A DNA stretch of 64,000 nt from Arthrobacter sp. ISL-48 (GTDB lineage Bacteria; Actinomycetota; Actinomycetes; Actinomycetales; Micrococcaceae). The translations under genes were made by a program, and so were the position numbers. The DNA lies in NCBI RefSeq assembly GCF_018613805.1, contig NZ_JAGGPL010000003.1, forward strand, positions 62,001-126,000, in the 5' to 3' direction. Shown here piece after piece: positions 46,089 through 54,851 of this stretch. The notes below the pieces were generated by a model. It was not told the origin of the DNA. It saw nothing but the letters and a program-made list of their open reading frames with translations, and made no database searches. Positions within the stretch are counted from its first letter, which is position 1. Each line of letters opens with the position of its first letter.

Positions 46089-46580
46089 ATATTCCCTCGA
46101 TAAGGCGATGACGTGGAGGTGCGGTCACCGTCTCCGGGTTCGTCGGAGTAGCTCGGTTGCTTCCCTCCGGGGGCGCCTCAAGGGCTTATCATTCCGCGGG
46201 GGAAGACCTCAGTCGGCCTTACGGGATGAGTCCAGGAATTCCCCTCTCATCAGGCCATTCTGACCCGAAAAGTCCACTATGCGCACCCGGCGAGACGTTT
46301 TATGGTGAGATGCGTTTCCGAGACATAAGAAGTCCCGCTTTTCCGTGAACTCGACCGGCTCATCCGGGCCAGGGAGGGGTGTCTTGAAAAGCTGTTGCTT
46401 TTCAAGACACCAGCAATGGGTTCATGCGGGCTGATGGTGACGCGGACACAGGTTGGTTCTTAGCTAGCGGGTCACCAGCCGCGCGGTCATGGACCCGGTC
46501 CATATGTGAGTAGCCTCTGGGCCCTGGTCCTCACGTACCGCACTGCGGCGAGCTCGCCCGGCATAAGGAAGGATCATGCC
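46089..46580. other. Gene-free stretch with a long hairpin
   Basis: No convincing gene. The notable feature is a hairpin at 46378-46411: GGTGTCTTGAAAAGC pairs with its complement (15 bp) around the loop TGTT. Confidence 0.4.
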
Positions 46581-46892
46581 ATGGAATCAATCTCGTGGCC
46601 GAAAGCGTGGCAACCGGAGGCCCGTGCCGCCTTGCTGCAATGTATCGATGCCGAGGTCCGAGTCGAGATCACAGTGGGCGAGCCCCTAATTTCAGTTGAG
46701 GGCAGTGTCATTGCGGGGTATGTCTATCTCGAAGGCACCGACCTGAGGATCATTTACGATCGCTCGGGTCGTGCAAACGTCTATCCGTGGCGCCTTCTGG
46801 CTGGCCCCGTTCTCGAAATCTTCAGTCTCTCTGGCCGTCGACGCACGTCAATCTACCGGCATCCACAGTGGACAGGACCTCGGCGTTCTTGA
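46581..46892 (+). CDS. Hypothetical protein
   Basis: The product is 103 aa, starting at the ATG after AAGGAAGG. It has an alternating beta pattern (VEGSVIAGYVYLEGTDLRIIYDRSGRANVYPWRLLAGPVLEIFSL) that could be a small beta domain. No family recognised, and no clear partner; it is convergent with the beta-propeller gene. Confidence 0.5.
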   Translation: MESISWPKAWQPEARAALLQCIDAEVRVEITVGEPLISVEGSVIAGYVYLEGTDLRIIYDRSGRANVYPWRLLAGPVLEIFSLSGRRRTSIYRHPQWTGPRRS

Positions 46893-46909
46893 CCACCGAA
46901 AAGGGGCGC

Positions 46910-48160
46910 TCAGCTCAGCCTTTGATCTGAGAGGACTTGAATTCCTTCGAGATCCTTTGCCGGGGTCTCTGTAGCTGCTGCCTCTTCGGCGGCTTGTGAA
47001 CGGTTGCGCCGTCTGGCTGTCAGGACCAGCGCGGCGGCACCTATCAGCATGGCTGCGGCCAATGCGCCGAAGATTACCGGGAAGTTGGACCCGAAATTGG
47101 TTCCCGCGTTCTCGGACAAGGCCTGGGCCGTGGGTCCTGTTTCCTTGATCTCAGGCGGTCCCGCTTGTGCGTTGACCGCAGGCGGCTCGGATACGTGTAG
47201 GTCCTGGGCCGGGAAGACAGTCACAGATCTATCAGCGGTGTTGGTCACGATGACGGACCCGTTGGGAGCGACGGCGAGGTGGCCGGGGTCCTTTTCTGTG
47301 GGCAGGCCGAGTGAAACGCTTGTTCCGCCGGGCTTGATGACGGAGAGGCCGTTGGCCACGTAGAGGACGTAGACAGTGCCGTCCGCGCCCACGCTGATTT
47401 CCTTCGGTCCGCCTGGCACCGCCACGCGGTAGGCGACGGCCGAGTCTCCGGACTTGATTACCGCGACGTCGTTTGCGCTGATGTTGGTGACGTAGACGGC
47501 GCCGTCCGGGCCCACCGCGATCCCATGCGGATCACCCGTCCGGCCGGGAGTCGGACTGACATCAATGGTGCGTGAAACCGCGCTGGCACCCGGAGGGATA
47601 ACCGAGACCGTCCCGTCGGTCTGGTTCGTTACGTAGGCGGTGCCGTCCTTTGCGAGGGCTACTTCCCTGGGATTCCCACCGACGACGACCTCGCGAGCCG
47701 GCGCGTCAGCTCCCGGCGGGACGACTGAGATTGTGCCGACTGCGGGATTCGGAACAAAGACGGTCCCGTCCGGCGCCGCGGCGATGAGGTGGGCGCCGGG
47801 ACTGAGGGGAATGGTACGCGCCACCGCAGAGGAGCCCTTCGGTATCACGGCGAGCTTTTCCTGCTGCTGGGCGAAATCCCACCCCTCGACAAACAAGGTC
47901 CCATCTCCCGACAGAGCCATGCCGGCAGGGCTGAAACCGGTCGTCAGGGTCCTGGCTGGTTTACTCGCCCCCGCAGGAAGAACGCTTACGCCCCCGCCGT
48001 TGGAATAGTCGCCGATATAAGCGGTGCCGTCCGCGTCGATGACGACGCTGAGGGGGGTTCCCCCAACATCCACGACCTCCCCGGATGCCATTGAAGGACC
48101 AGCGCCAACCAACAAGATGCTGCCAGCGACGGCCACAGCCAGAACCGCGGTGAACCGCAT
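46910..48160 (-). CDS. Secreted, membrane-anchored beta-propeller protein
   Basis: The product is 416 aa with a signal peptide (residues 1-26, ending SMASG) and an NHL/YncE-like propeller of about seven blades built on DGTAYVTNQTDGTVSVIPPG-type repeats. A linker, a C-terminal membrane helix (VIFGALAAAMLIGAAALVLT) and a basic stop-transfer RRRNR follow. It should face the outside of the cell. No enzyme motif; a binding or scaffold role is likely. Confidence 0.75.
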   Translation of the reverse strand: MRFTAVLAVAVAGSILLVGAGPSMASGEVVDVGGTPLSVVIDADGTAYIGDYSNGGGVSVLPAGASKPARTLTTGFSPAGMALSGDGTLFVEGWDFAQQQEKLAVIPKGSSAVARTIPLSPGAHLIAAAPDGTVFVPNPAVGTISVVPPGADAPAREVVVGGNPREVALAKDGTAYVTNQTDGTVSVIPPGASAVSRTIDVSPTPGRTGDPHGIAVGPDGAVYVTNISANDVAVIKSGDSAVAYRVAVPGGPKEISVGADGTVYVLYVANGLSVIKPGGTSVSLGLPTEKDPGHLAVAPNGSVIVTNTADRSVTVFPAQDLHVSEPPAVNAQAGPPEIKETGPTAQALSENAGTNFGSNFPVIFGALAAAMLIGAAALVLTARRRNRSQAAEEAAATETPAKDLEGIQVLSDQRLS

Positions 48161-48364
48161 TCACCCACCTCCAAACCGATGTAAGAAGAAGAAATCCTCA
48201 GATGAGCATAGTGCCGGCAGGTGTGCCGCCACTCGCCTCAAGCTGATGTCTGGCTTCACAGCGGACTGCGGGAGAATCGGGAGCAGTTTCTTTGGCCCGC
48301 TAAGCCTGTGGAAATCCCTCAACGGGCCATTTCGATCCGTCCCTGACACTGAGAGCGAGCAATT

Positions 48365-49297
48365 GTGGGCATCTTCAAGAGGAAGTCTTCGGAAGCGGAG
48401 GCAGCTGACTCCGATCTGACGTTCTTCACGTATTCCAAGGCAAATGAGTTCCGGGCCATTGCCCGCGAAGTCTTCGCCGAGATGGGACTTGAAGTCCAGG
48501 TCCACCCTGGTCATGCTGTCGATGACTCCGGACGGGAGTTCGGCTTCTGGAACGTTGGTGCCACTTGCTATCAGCAGCCCCAGTCCACGTGGCGCGGGGT
48601 GATCGCCGAACATCTTCGCCGCGTACTGGCAAGCTTCGAAGCACCCGATCCCTTCGACGTCCTTGCCTCTCAAGACGTACCGTTGCGGACCTTCGCACGA
48701 CTTTATGACGAGACAAGCATCCCAGGGATAAACAGCTACCCACACAGGGAGCTCGCACCCGGCATCGTCGAAATGCTCGCGCTCGACCTCCCAGACACTG
48801 TTGCGGTTTTCAACCATGACAATGCCAACAAGTTCGGCGGATGGGAAGCCCTCCAAAGGCAGGGAATCGAAAACCTCCGCAGCTTAGAAATCGAACAGCT
48901 CGAAACCCTCCCCGCACCCGGAGGAGGCACCTTCAATGCCCTCCTGGGTGAATCTGTTTACACGGCGAGCCGCGCCCTGCTTCTTCCCGACTTGGCCACA
49001 GAACTCACGGGTCAGCGCGTTCAAAAAGAGTTCGGGTGGCTCATGAGCATCCCTAACCGGCACCAAGTCGCCTGGCACATCATCGAAAGTGCCGCCGTCG
49101 TCTCAGCGCTTAACGGAATGGCCCGCTTTACCGCCATGGGATACGCCGACGCGCCAGGGTCGGTGAGTCCACACGTCTTCTGGTGGAACGGCACGAGCTA
49201 TGAACAACTTACCCACGTACGCGACGACGGCACGCTCACGCTTCACGTCAGTCCAGCGTTCCAGGCCGTGCTTACCTCAGTAACTGCCGACGGATAA
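48365..49297 (+). CDS. Hypothetical protein (310 aa)
   Basis: A soluble protein starting at GTG with MGIFKRKSSEAE, a basic N-terminal tail typical of some cytoplasmic actinobacterial proteins. The N-terminal third (FFTYSKANEFRAIAREVFAEMGLEVQVHPGHAVDDSGREFGFWNVG) and the helical C-terminal part (HQVAWHIIESAAVVSALNGMARFTAMGYADAPGSVSPHVFWWNG) look folded. I do not recognise the family. Codon use is normal for the genome. It lies just upstream of an IS110 fragment. Confidence 0.6.
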   Translation: MGIFKRKSSEAEAADSDLTFFTYSKANEFRAIAREVFAEMGLEVQVHPGHAVDDSGREFGFWNVGATCYQQPQSTWRGVIAEHLRRVLASFEAPDPFDVLASQDVPLRTFARLYDETSIPGINSYPHRELAPGIVEMLALDLPDTVAVFNHDNANKFGGWEALQRQGIENLRSLEIEQLETLPAPGGGTFNALLGESVYTASRALLLPDLATELTGQRVQKEFGWLMSIPNRHQVAWHIIESAAVVSALNGMARFTAMGYADAPGSVSPHVFWWNGTSYEQLTHVRDDGTLTLHVSPAFQAVLTSVTADG

Positions 49298-49346
49298 GCG
49301 ACTCACCACGAAAGGCTGTTGCATGCCATGCACACCGCTCGGCTCT

Positions 49347-50093
49347 TCAGGCTGCCAGCGAAACTGGCAGAGAGTAACTCGTGCCGTCGCGCAGCATCGC
49401 CCAGAGGACATTGAGCCGTCGACGGGCAAGAGACAGCATCGCCTGAATATGCGATTTCCCTTCGGTCCGTTTCCGGTCGTAATAGCCGCGTGAGGCGGGG
49501 CAGGACTTCAGAGCAGAAAGCCCTGAGAGGTAAAAGACCCGGAGCAGCCGACGATCGTAGCGTCTGGGACGGTGGTGGTTGCCGCTGATTCTTCCGGAAT
49601 CCCGGGGCCCCGGAGCCAGCCCGACGACGCCGTCAAAACGGTCGGCAGACTGGAAAACAGAGAGATCCCCGCCGGTAGCACCGAGGAATTCGGCAGCAAG
49701 GACGGGCCCGAAACCTGGCATGCTCAACAACACCTGCGTGTGCTGGTGCTCGGAGACTTTCTCGCTGATCAAGGCATCGAGGTCCGCCAGTTCCTCGTTC
49801 AGGGTGAATACTTCCTTAGCCAGTGCGGCGACGATCCCCTCCCCCAAGCCCTGGGCGGGAACGATGGTGTGCTGGGATTTCGCGGACTCGACCGCAGTTG
49901 CGGCGACGGCTGCCGAGGAGCGGGCACCCTGCTTCTTCAGCCAGACGTGGATCCTGGTCTGACCCGCGCGGCGGATGCCGTCCGGTGTCCGGTATTTAGT
50001 CAGCAGCGTCAGGGCTGCTTTGGAGCGGCTGTAGTCAAAGGCGCGTTCCAGCGCCGGGAAGTATTCCAGCAGGCTGCCTGACAGGTCGGACAA
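49347..50093 (-). pseudogene. C-terminal fragment of a second IS110-family transposase
   Basis: The frame encodes 248 aa with the C-terminal (transposase_20) half: VLLSMPGFGPVLAAEFLGATGGDLSVFQSADRFDGVVGLAPGPRDSGRISG and the catalytic-Ser region. The DEDD N-terminus (about 150 aa) is absent. The break at about 50095 abuts the integrase fragment, so the later DNA replaced its 5' end. Confidence 0.8.
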
Positions 50094-50139
50094 CGACGGA
50101 ATCGATCACCCGGATGGCGTAGGGGTCGGCCGATGACTG

Positions 50140-50559
50140 CGCACAGGATCAGGGGTCGTGCTGCCGGTGGCGGCGAGCCCATGCCCCGGATGCGGCTCGC
50201 CCTCTCACCACGGTTTGATACGGACATCGCTGGATCTCGGCGGCCTGCCCGAGGGGGTGCGCATCGTCGGCAGGGTCACCATGGCCCTGCCCAACGGCTA
50301 CTGCGGGCTGCCGCTGCAACAGGCGTGCCCGCACGCGAATGCGTGCCTGACCTGCCCGGTCTTCGTGACTACCCCTGACTTCCTGACCGAGCACCTCAAG
50401 CACTTAAAGTCCACCAAAAGACTCATCACCCAGGCACAATCTGCAGGCCAGACCCGAGTGGTCGAGATGAACCTCCGCGTCGCCACCAACCTCGAAAGCA
50501 TCATCGCCACCATCCAAACTACCTCTGCTGACGACGGCGAGCACGGCGATGCGAACTGA
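50140..50559 (+). pseudogene. C-terminal fragment of a Tn554-type tyrosine recombinase (TnpB-like)
   Basis: The reading frame has a stop at 50134 and then GLPEGVRIVGRVTMALPNGYCGLPLQQACPHANACLTCPVFVTTPDFL, with the Cys cluster C-x6-C-x5-C-x2-C typical of the C-terminus of Tn554-like transposon integrases. The catalytic R-H-R-Y part is missing. Its end overlaps the tnpC-like gene by 11 bases, the standard tnpB-tnpC arrangement. Confidence 0.65.
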
Positions 50560-50923
50560 CAACACCCGACACCTACTGGCAGCCGCACGGAAAAGATCCG
50601 ACACAGCGCGGCGAAGGGCAGAGCAAGCGCTGGCGCAGCTGGATCAGACCAGCCAAACCGCGACCGTCAGCGGGCTGGCCAGAACGGCCGGGGTCTCACG
50701 TTCCTGGCTTTACACACAACCGGACCTGCTGGAACAGCCGCAGGAGCGGAGCCGGCCGGGCAAAACTTCACCCACCGGATCATCTGTTCGGGCATCGGAA
50801 GCATCCATGCATCGGCGGCTTGAACTTGCCCACCAACGCATCAGGAAGCTCACCGAAGAAAACACGCGCCTGCGGGAACGGCTGGCACGCACGCACGGAG
50901 CGCTGCGCGCGGGCCGCGCCTGA
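50549..50923 (+). CDS. TnpC-like/DUF6262 transposition accessory protein
   Basis: The product is 124 aa: a basic helical N-terminus (RKRSDTARRRAEQALAQLDQ), an HTH-like segment (ATVSGLARTAGVSRSWLYTQPDL) and a C-terminal coiled coil (MHRRLELAHQRIRKLTEENTRLRERLART). This is the pattern of DUF6262/TnpC proteins that accompany Tn554-type integrases. It is apparently complete and lies 190 bases before the fluoride island. Confidence 0.7.
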   Translation: MRTDNTRHLLAAARKRSDTARRRAEQALAQLDQTSQTATVSGLARTAGVSRSWLYTQPDLLEQPQERSRPGKTSPTGSSVRASEASMHRRLELAHQRIRKLTEENTRLRERLARTHGALRAGRA

Positions 50924-51113
50924 CCCATCGAGGGCCAGCGCACACACGATTGGTTAAGCTTGGCTGAGCCTTTGAATCAAATCGTCTGCCTGGACCACTG
51001 TCGGCACGAACCGCCTCCTCGTTCGGCGGCCGGGCACTTCGGCCAGGACCGCGACTACGACGACCGTCTGAGGACTGCCGCGGCCGGGCGGGCAGGTCTA
51101 CCCTTGGTATTAC

Positions 51114-51201
51114 GGTGATGGATCCCACCGGGACCGGTTTTGGCGTCCGGTCCGGACCGCCGATTTGGCTGATGGTTCCTGCCCCGACTGTGAAGGGCAG
51201 G
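51114..51201 (+). ncRNA. Fluoride riboswitch 1 (crcB motif)
   Basis: The aptamer runs GGTGATGGATCCCACC (51114-51129), then a variable hairpin closed by GACCGG/CCGGTC, then ACCGCC-N5-GGC, then TGATGGTTCCTGCC ending near 51183. These are the conserved blocks of the fluoride riboswitch. CCTGCCC (51178-51184) pairs perfectly with GGGCAGG (51195-51201), which overlaps the ribosome site AGGAG of the ATG at 51211. This gives a plain translational switch: without fluoride the site is hidden. Confidence 0.88.
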
Positions 51202-51210
51202 AGATTCGTT

Positions 51211-52059
51211 ATGGCAGGAAATCGGAGTGAGCCCCGGGGCAGGGAACGGGATAAGGTCACCGGCGTCTTGGTGCCCGTCGGCCCGCTGGAATTGTCTGTG
51301 GAGGAAGTGCGCCAGCTCTGGTCGTTCATCCATGGAGACATCATGGACGGAAGCATGCGCCGGTTGCTGCGCGCCTCGCTGGGGCTGTGTCCCCGGCATA
51401 CCTGGGCGTACGCAGTAGTGGAGGTCGAGCTGTGGCAGGCCGGGGCGGGCGCCCGCGGAGGGCACCAGCCTTTCGATGTCACGATCCTTTACGAGGATCT
51501 CCTTGAACACGTCGCCGATGGCCTGGACCGGAAGAGCTCCCTGCTGCAGCGGCACCCGGAAGAGGTGCTGCTCCCGGTCGGACCGTGCCGGATCTGCCAG
51601 GATATGGCCTCCCCGGACCTGCCGGGTCTGCGGATGGGTTACGCGAACTCCAACACCGAAGCCCTCACCACTGAGGCAAACGCCATGGTCCACACCACAA
51701 CCTGGTGCCTTGAAACCGTGGCCCTCTGGCGGGACAGAGTCTGCCCGGACTGTGATCCCGGCATGCAGGGAACCGGTGATCCGGTGTTTCTGTGCTGTTT
51801 CCACCTGTCGGCACGGCGTCCTCTGCCGGAGCAGTTCCGCCACGCGGTGGCTGCACGTCTGCGGGAGATCCGGGGCCGGATGAAGCACCTGACGGAGTCC
51901 ATGACGGACTACGGGGCCCCGGCGGGCGCCAAAGAGAACACGTCCTGGATCGAGGCCATCGGCTTTTTCGCGGGCTGGGGTTTGCCCTTGTACCTGGCGA
52001 CCGACCCGGAGGATGCCTGGCCCGGACCGGACAGCGCAGGCGCCGGGCAGGGAGATTGA
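51211..52059 (+). CDS. Cys-rich protein of unknown function controlled by fluoride riboswitch 1
   Basis: A soluble 282-aa protein. The centre has LRASLGLCPRHTWAY...FDVTILYEDLLEHV, then paired Cys/His motifs: CRIC (residues about 130), CPDC (about 175) and CCFH (about 192), suggesting a metal-binding fold, probably zinc. I do not recognise an enzyme family; CPRHxW plus LYEDLL recalls uncharacterised actinobacterial zinc-ribbon-like proteins. Its own fluoride riboswitch ends 10 bases before the ATG. An in-frame GTG at 51115 lies inside the aptamer and is rejected. It is the first gene of the fluoride island and may be a new fluoride-response protein. Confidence 0.75.
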   Translation: MAGNRSEPRGRERDKVTGVLVPVGPLELSVEEVRQLWSFIHGDIMDGSMRRLLRASLGLCPRHTWAYAVVEVELWQAGAGARGGHQPFDVTILYEDLLEHVADGLDRKSSLLQRHPEEVLLPVGPCRICQDMASPDLPGLRMGYANSNTEALTTEANAMVHTTTWCLETVALWRDRVCPDCDPGMQGTGDPVFLCCFHLSARRPLPEQFRHAVAARLREIRGRMKHLTESMTDYGAPAGAKENTSWIEAIGFFAGWGLPLYLATDPEDAWPGPDSAGAGQGD

Positions 52060-52110
52060 CCGCGTCATAGTGTGGCGGTTGGCGCCGCCGTGCCTGTAGT
52101 CTCTGTTCAC

Positions 52111-52207
52111 GGTGATGGATCCCGCCGGAACACCCCGCACATTAGATTCGGGGCGTTCGAACCGCCTCTTGGCTAATGGTTCCTACCTTTGCTGATCCGA
52201 AGGTAGG
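52111..52207 (+). ncRNA. Fluoride riboswitch 2 (crcB motif)
   Basis: GGTGATGGATCCCGCC (52111-52126), a hairpin with CCCCG/CGGGG arms, ACCGCC-N4-GGC and TAATGGTTCCTACC give the crcB-motif consensus, closely parallel to riboswitch 1. CCTACCTT (52182-52189) pairs with AAGGTAGG (52200-52207), the ribosome site for the ATG at 52214. It lies 51 bases after the upstream gene, so it can control the following operon on its own transcript or a shared one. Confidence 0.92.
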
Positions 52208-52213
52208 TGACTC

Positions 52214-52969
52214 ATGCCCGCACCCGGCACCCTCGTCCTGCTCCGCCACGGCCAGAGCGTTCTGAACGCCCAGGACCGGTTCACCGGCCTGCTCGACCCG
52301 CCCCTGACCCCGCTCGGGGAAGACGAAGCGGCCCGCGCCGCGGCGCTGCTGGTCCACTCATCTTTTTCCCCCGGCACGGTCTACACCTCCACGCTGACGC
52401 GCACCCGGGCCACAGCCCGCATCGTCCTGGCCATCCTTGACGCCCCTAACGTGCCGGTTCTTGCGGCGTGGAAGTTGAACGAGCGCAGTTACGGCTCCCT
52501 GACGGGCAGGGCCAGAGGCGAACTGCTCAGCGAGCTCGGGCCGGAGGTCTTCCGTTTCTGGCGCCGCTCCTACTACGGGGCACCGCCACCGATGTCACGC
52601 GCCGAGCTGGGCGCGATCCGACGCAGCAAGGCGTTCACGGGGCTGGCTCCCGAAGCTGTGCTGCCCACCGAATCGCTGTGCGGGGTGGTCAAACGCGTCC
52701 GGATCTTCTGGCACCAGCACCTTCGCCCCAGGATCCGAGCAGGAGAGGATGTGCTCGTCATCGGGCACGGTAACTCCCTTCGGGCGCTGTGCCTTGTCCT
52801 GGACGGGCTCTCCCATGCCGAGGTCGAGGCCCTGAACATCCCCACCGGGCACCCGCTGGCCTACCGATTCACCCCTAACTTCGCGCCGCTGGAGCGGGGC
52901 GGGGAGTATCTGAATCCGCTGGCGGCGCGGACCGCCGCCGCCCTGGTCGCCGCCGCCGGCGGGACCTGA
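52214..52969 (+). CDS. gpmA: 2,3-bisphosphoglycerate-dependent phosphoglycerate mutase
   Basis: The enzyme interconverts 3- and 2-phosphoglycerate. LLRHGQSVLNAQDRFTG has the catalytic His12; WKLNERSYGSLTG has the proton-shuttle Glu; VLVIGHGNSLRAL has the second active His; and LNIPTGHPLAYRF is a typical dPGM C-terminal motif. The length is 251 aa. It is the first gene after riboswitch 2, so expression should rise with fluoride. It works directly upstream of enolase in glycolysis, the next gene here. Confidence 0.9.
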   Translation: MPAPGTLVLLRHGQSVLNAQDRFTGLLDPPLTPLGEDEAARAAALLVHSSFSPGTVYTSTLTRTRATARIVLAILDAPNVPVLAAWKLNERSYGSLTGRARGELLSELGPEVFRFWRRSYYGAPPPMSRAELGAIRRSKAFTGLAPEAVLPTESLCGVVKRVRIFWHQHLRPRIRAGEDVLVIGHGNSLRALCLVLDGLSHAEVEALNIPTGHPLAYRFTPNFAPLERGGEYLNPLAARTAAALVAAAGGT

Positions 52970-52992
52970 GACAAGGAACGGAGAAAGTCATC

Positions 52993-54288
52993 ATGTATGA
53001 ACTGCAGCTCACCGGGGTGCGCGCCCCGCAGATCCTGGACTCCCGGGGCTACCCCACGGTCAAGGTCTGGCTGACAGACTCCACCGGAACGGTGTCGGTT
53101 GCATCGGCGCCGTCCGGGGCATCCACCGGGGCGCATGAGGCGGTCGAACTGCGCGACGGCGGTCAGGAGTACTCCGGCCGGGGCGTGCAGAAAGCCGTCA
53201 CCAATGTCAGGACGGAAATGGCCGAGCTGCTCACGTCCCGGAGTTGGCAGACCTTGGCGGACCTGGACCAGGCGCTGGTCGGGCTAGACGGGACCCCCGG
53301 CCGGTCCCGGCTCGGGGCCAATGCGATCGTCGCAGTGTCGATGGCCGCTGCCAGGGCCTTCGCGACAGCGGCCGGGACGCCTCTTCATGTGTGGATCGCC
53401 CAGACCTTGGGCCGGGGCGGGCGGCTGCAGGTTCCGCACTTCAACGTCCTCAACGGCGGCCAGCACGCCGCGAACCCGCTGGAATTCCAGGAATTCATGA
53501 TCGCGCCGGCCGGTGCGCCGACGTTCGCCGACGCGGTGCGCTGGGGATCGGACGTCTACCATGCACTGTCCAAGCGTCTGCAACGGCAGGGCCTCGCCAC
53601 CGGTTTGGGTGATAAAGGCGGGTATGCCCCGGCCATCGCCCGCCCCGAGGAGGCGCTGGATCTGATTGTCGCCGCCATCGAGGACGCCGGCTACACCCCG
53701 GGCAGGCACGGGGTCGCGATCGCCCTGGATCCTGCTGCGAACTCCTTCTACGCCGACGGGACCTACACGGTTGCCGGCAAGGCCCACACCCCGGAGAAGA
53801 TGATCTCCTACTACGACAGGCTCATCACCGATTATCCGATCTGGAGCCTGGAGGACCCGTTGGCCGAAGAAGACGCCGACGGGTGGTCCGCCCTCACCGC
53901 GGCCCTCGGGGACCGGGTACAGATCGTCGGTGATGACCTGTACGTCACCTCCGCGGCCAGGGTACGGGAGGGCATCCGGAACCGGTCCGCGACAGCGGTG
54001 CTGATCAAACCCAACCAGGCCGGAACCGTGAGTGAAACATTCGACACGCTCACGGCCGCCTCCGAGGGTGGCTTTGGTGCGATGGTCTCCCACCGTTCCG
54101 GGGAAACCGATGATACGTTCGTCGCTGACCTCGTTCTTGGATCAGGCTGCGGGCAGCTCAAATCCGGGGCCCCGGCCCGCGGGGAACGCGTCGCCAAATA
54201 CAACCGGCTCCTGGAAATCACCGACGAGGACCCCTCCCTGCCTTACGTGCCCACCGGAACCTACCTCAACGACGCCAACGCCAGATGA
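52993..54288 (+). CDS. eno: Enolase with catalytic Glu208 replaced by Lys
   Basis: Enolase converts 2-phosphoglycerate to phosphoenolpyruvate and is a classic target of fluoride. Conserved parts are SGASTG, NVLNGG, QEFMI (Glu167), ALDPAAN (Asp246, Mg), LEDPLAEED (Glu287, Mg), GDDLYVT (Mg), LIKPNQAGT (Lys339), SHRSGET and LKSGAPARGER (Lys390). The family motif GDEGG(F/Y)AP reads GDKGGYAP (Lys208), so the second catalytic Glu is lost. The length, 431 aa, is normal. A housekeeping eno presumably lies elsewhere. The stop overlaps ATGA near the uspA start. Confidence 0.9.
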   Translation: MYELQLTGVRAPQILDSRGYPTVKVWLTDSTGTVSVASAPSGASTGAHEAVELRDGGQEYSGRGVQKAVTNVRTEMAELLTSRSWQTLADLDQALVGLDGTPGRSRLGANAIVAVSMAAARAFATAAGTPLHVWIAQTLGRGGRLQVPHFNVLNGGQHAANPLEFQEFMIAPAGAPTFADAVRWGSDVYHALSKRLQRQGLATGLGDKGGYAPAIARPEEALDLIVAAIEDAGYTPGRHGVAIALDPAANSFYADGTYTVAGKAHTPEKMISYYDRLITDYPIWSLEDPLAEEDADGWSALTAALGDRVQIVGDDLYVTSAARVREGIRNRSATAVLIKPNQAGTVSETFDTLTAASEGGFGAMVSHRSGETDDTFVADLVLGSGCGQLKSGAPARGERVAKYNRLLEITDEDPSLPYVPTGTYLNDANAR

Positions 54289-54299
54289 CAGGAGCGCCC

Positions 54300-54851
54300 A
54301 TGAATGAGCCAGAGAACGAGATCCCGCCCGCTACCGGGCCGACACCGTATGTTCCGCGCCGGATCACCGGGCCTCTGCTGATGGGCGTCGTGCCCGGCCA
54401 GCCCTTGGCGGTCGCGCACCGGGCCGCGGAACTGGCCCACAGCCTGAACGTCAAACTGATCTGCGCATACGTGGACGTCACCAGTTACCTGACCGAAGAA
54501 CCCGACGGCCAGGTAGCTGCCCTGCCGATTGATCCGGACGGGATCGACGACGACATCGAAGGCATCAGCGCCGGCATCCGCGAACGCCTGCAGGAGGCCC
54601 TTGACGGGAGCGGGGTCCGCTGGTCGTTCGTGACCCTCGCCGGGGACCCCGCCCGAGCCCTGGGACGGCTGGCCGAGTGGGCGGACGCCTCCATCATCGT
54701 CGTGGGCACCCGCGAACGCGGTCTCGGGGCCCGGTTCGAGGAGCTCCTCGTCGGTTCCGTGGCGGTCCACCTCACCCACCGCCAGCACCGCCCTGTCCTG
54801 GTCGTGCCGCTCGCCCCGCACACCAGGCACCATCCGAAGGAGGGCCGCTGA
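54300..54851 (+). CDS. Universal stress protein (UspA family)
   Basis: The product is 183 aa with one Usp domain. PLLMGVVPGQPLAVAHRAAELAHSLNVKLICAYVDV starts the fold, and IIVVGTRERGLGARFEELLVGSVAVHLTHRQHRPVLVVP has the ATP-binding G-x2-G-x9-G(S) type loop. I used the ATG at 54300, five bases after AGGAG; an earlier ATG at 54285 overlaps the eno stop. UspA genes are known members of fluoride-riboswitch regulons. Confidence 0.85.
   Translation: MNEPENEIPPATGPTPYVPRRITGPLLMGVVPGQPLAVAHRAAELAHSLNVKLICAYVDVTSYLTEEPDGQVAALPIDPDGIDDDIEGISAGIRERLQEALDGSGVRWSFVTLAGDPARALGRLAEWADASIIVVGTRERGLGARFEELLVGSVAVHLTHRQHRPVLVVPLAPHTRHHPKEGR

Noticed and set aside
31803..50923. Prophage
   Set aside because: No capsid, terminase, portal or tail genes; the contents are IS and transposon remnants.
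51115..51210. GTG start and 32-codon extension for the Cys-rich gene
   Set aside because: The segment is the riboswitch aptamer and its expression platform; the real ATG has a ribosome site at 51199.
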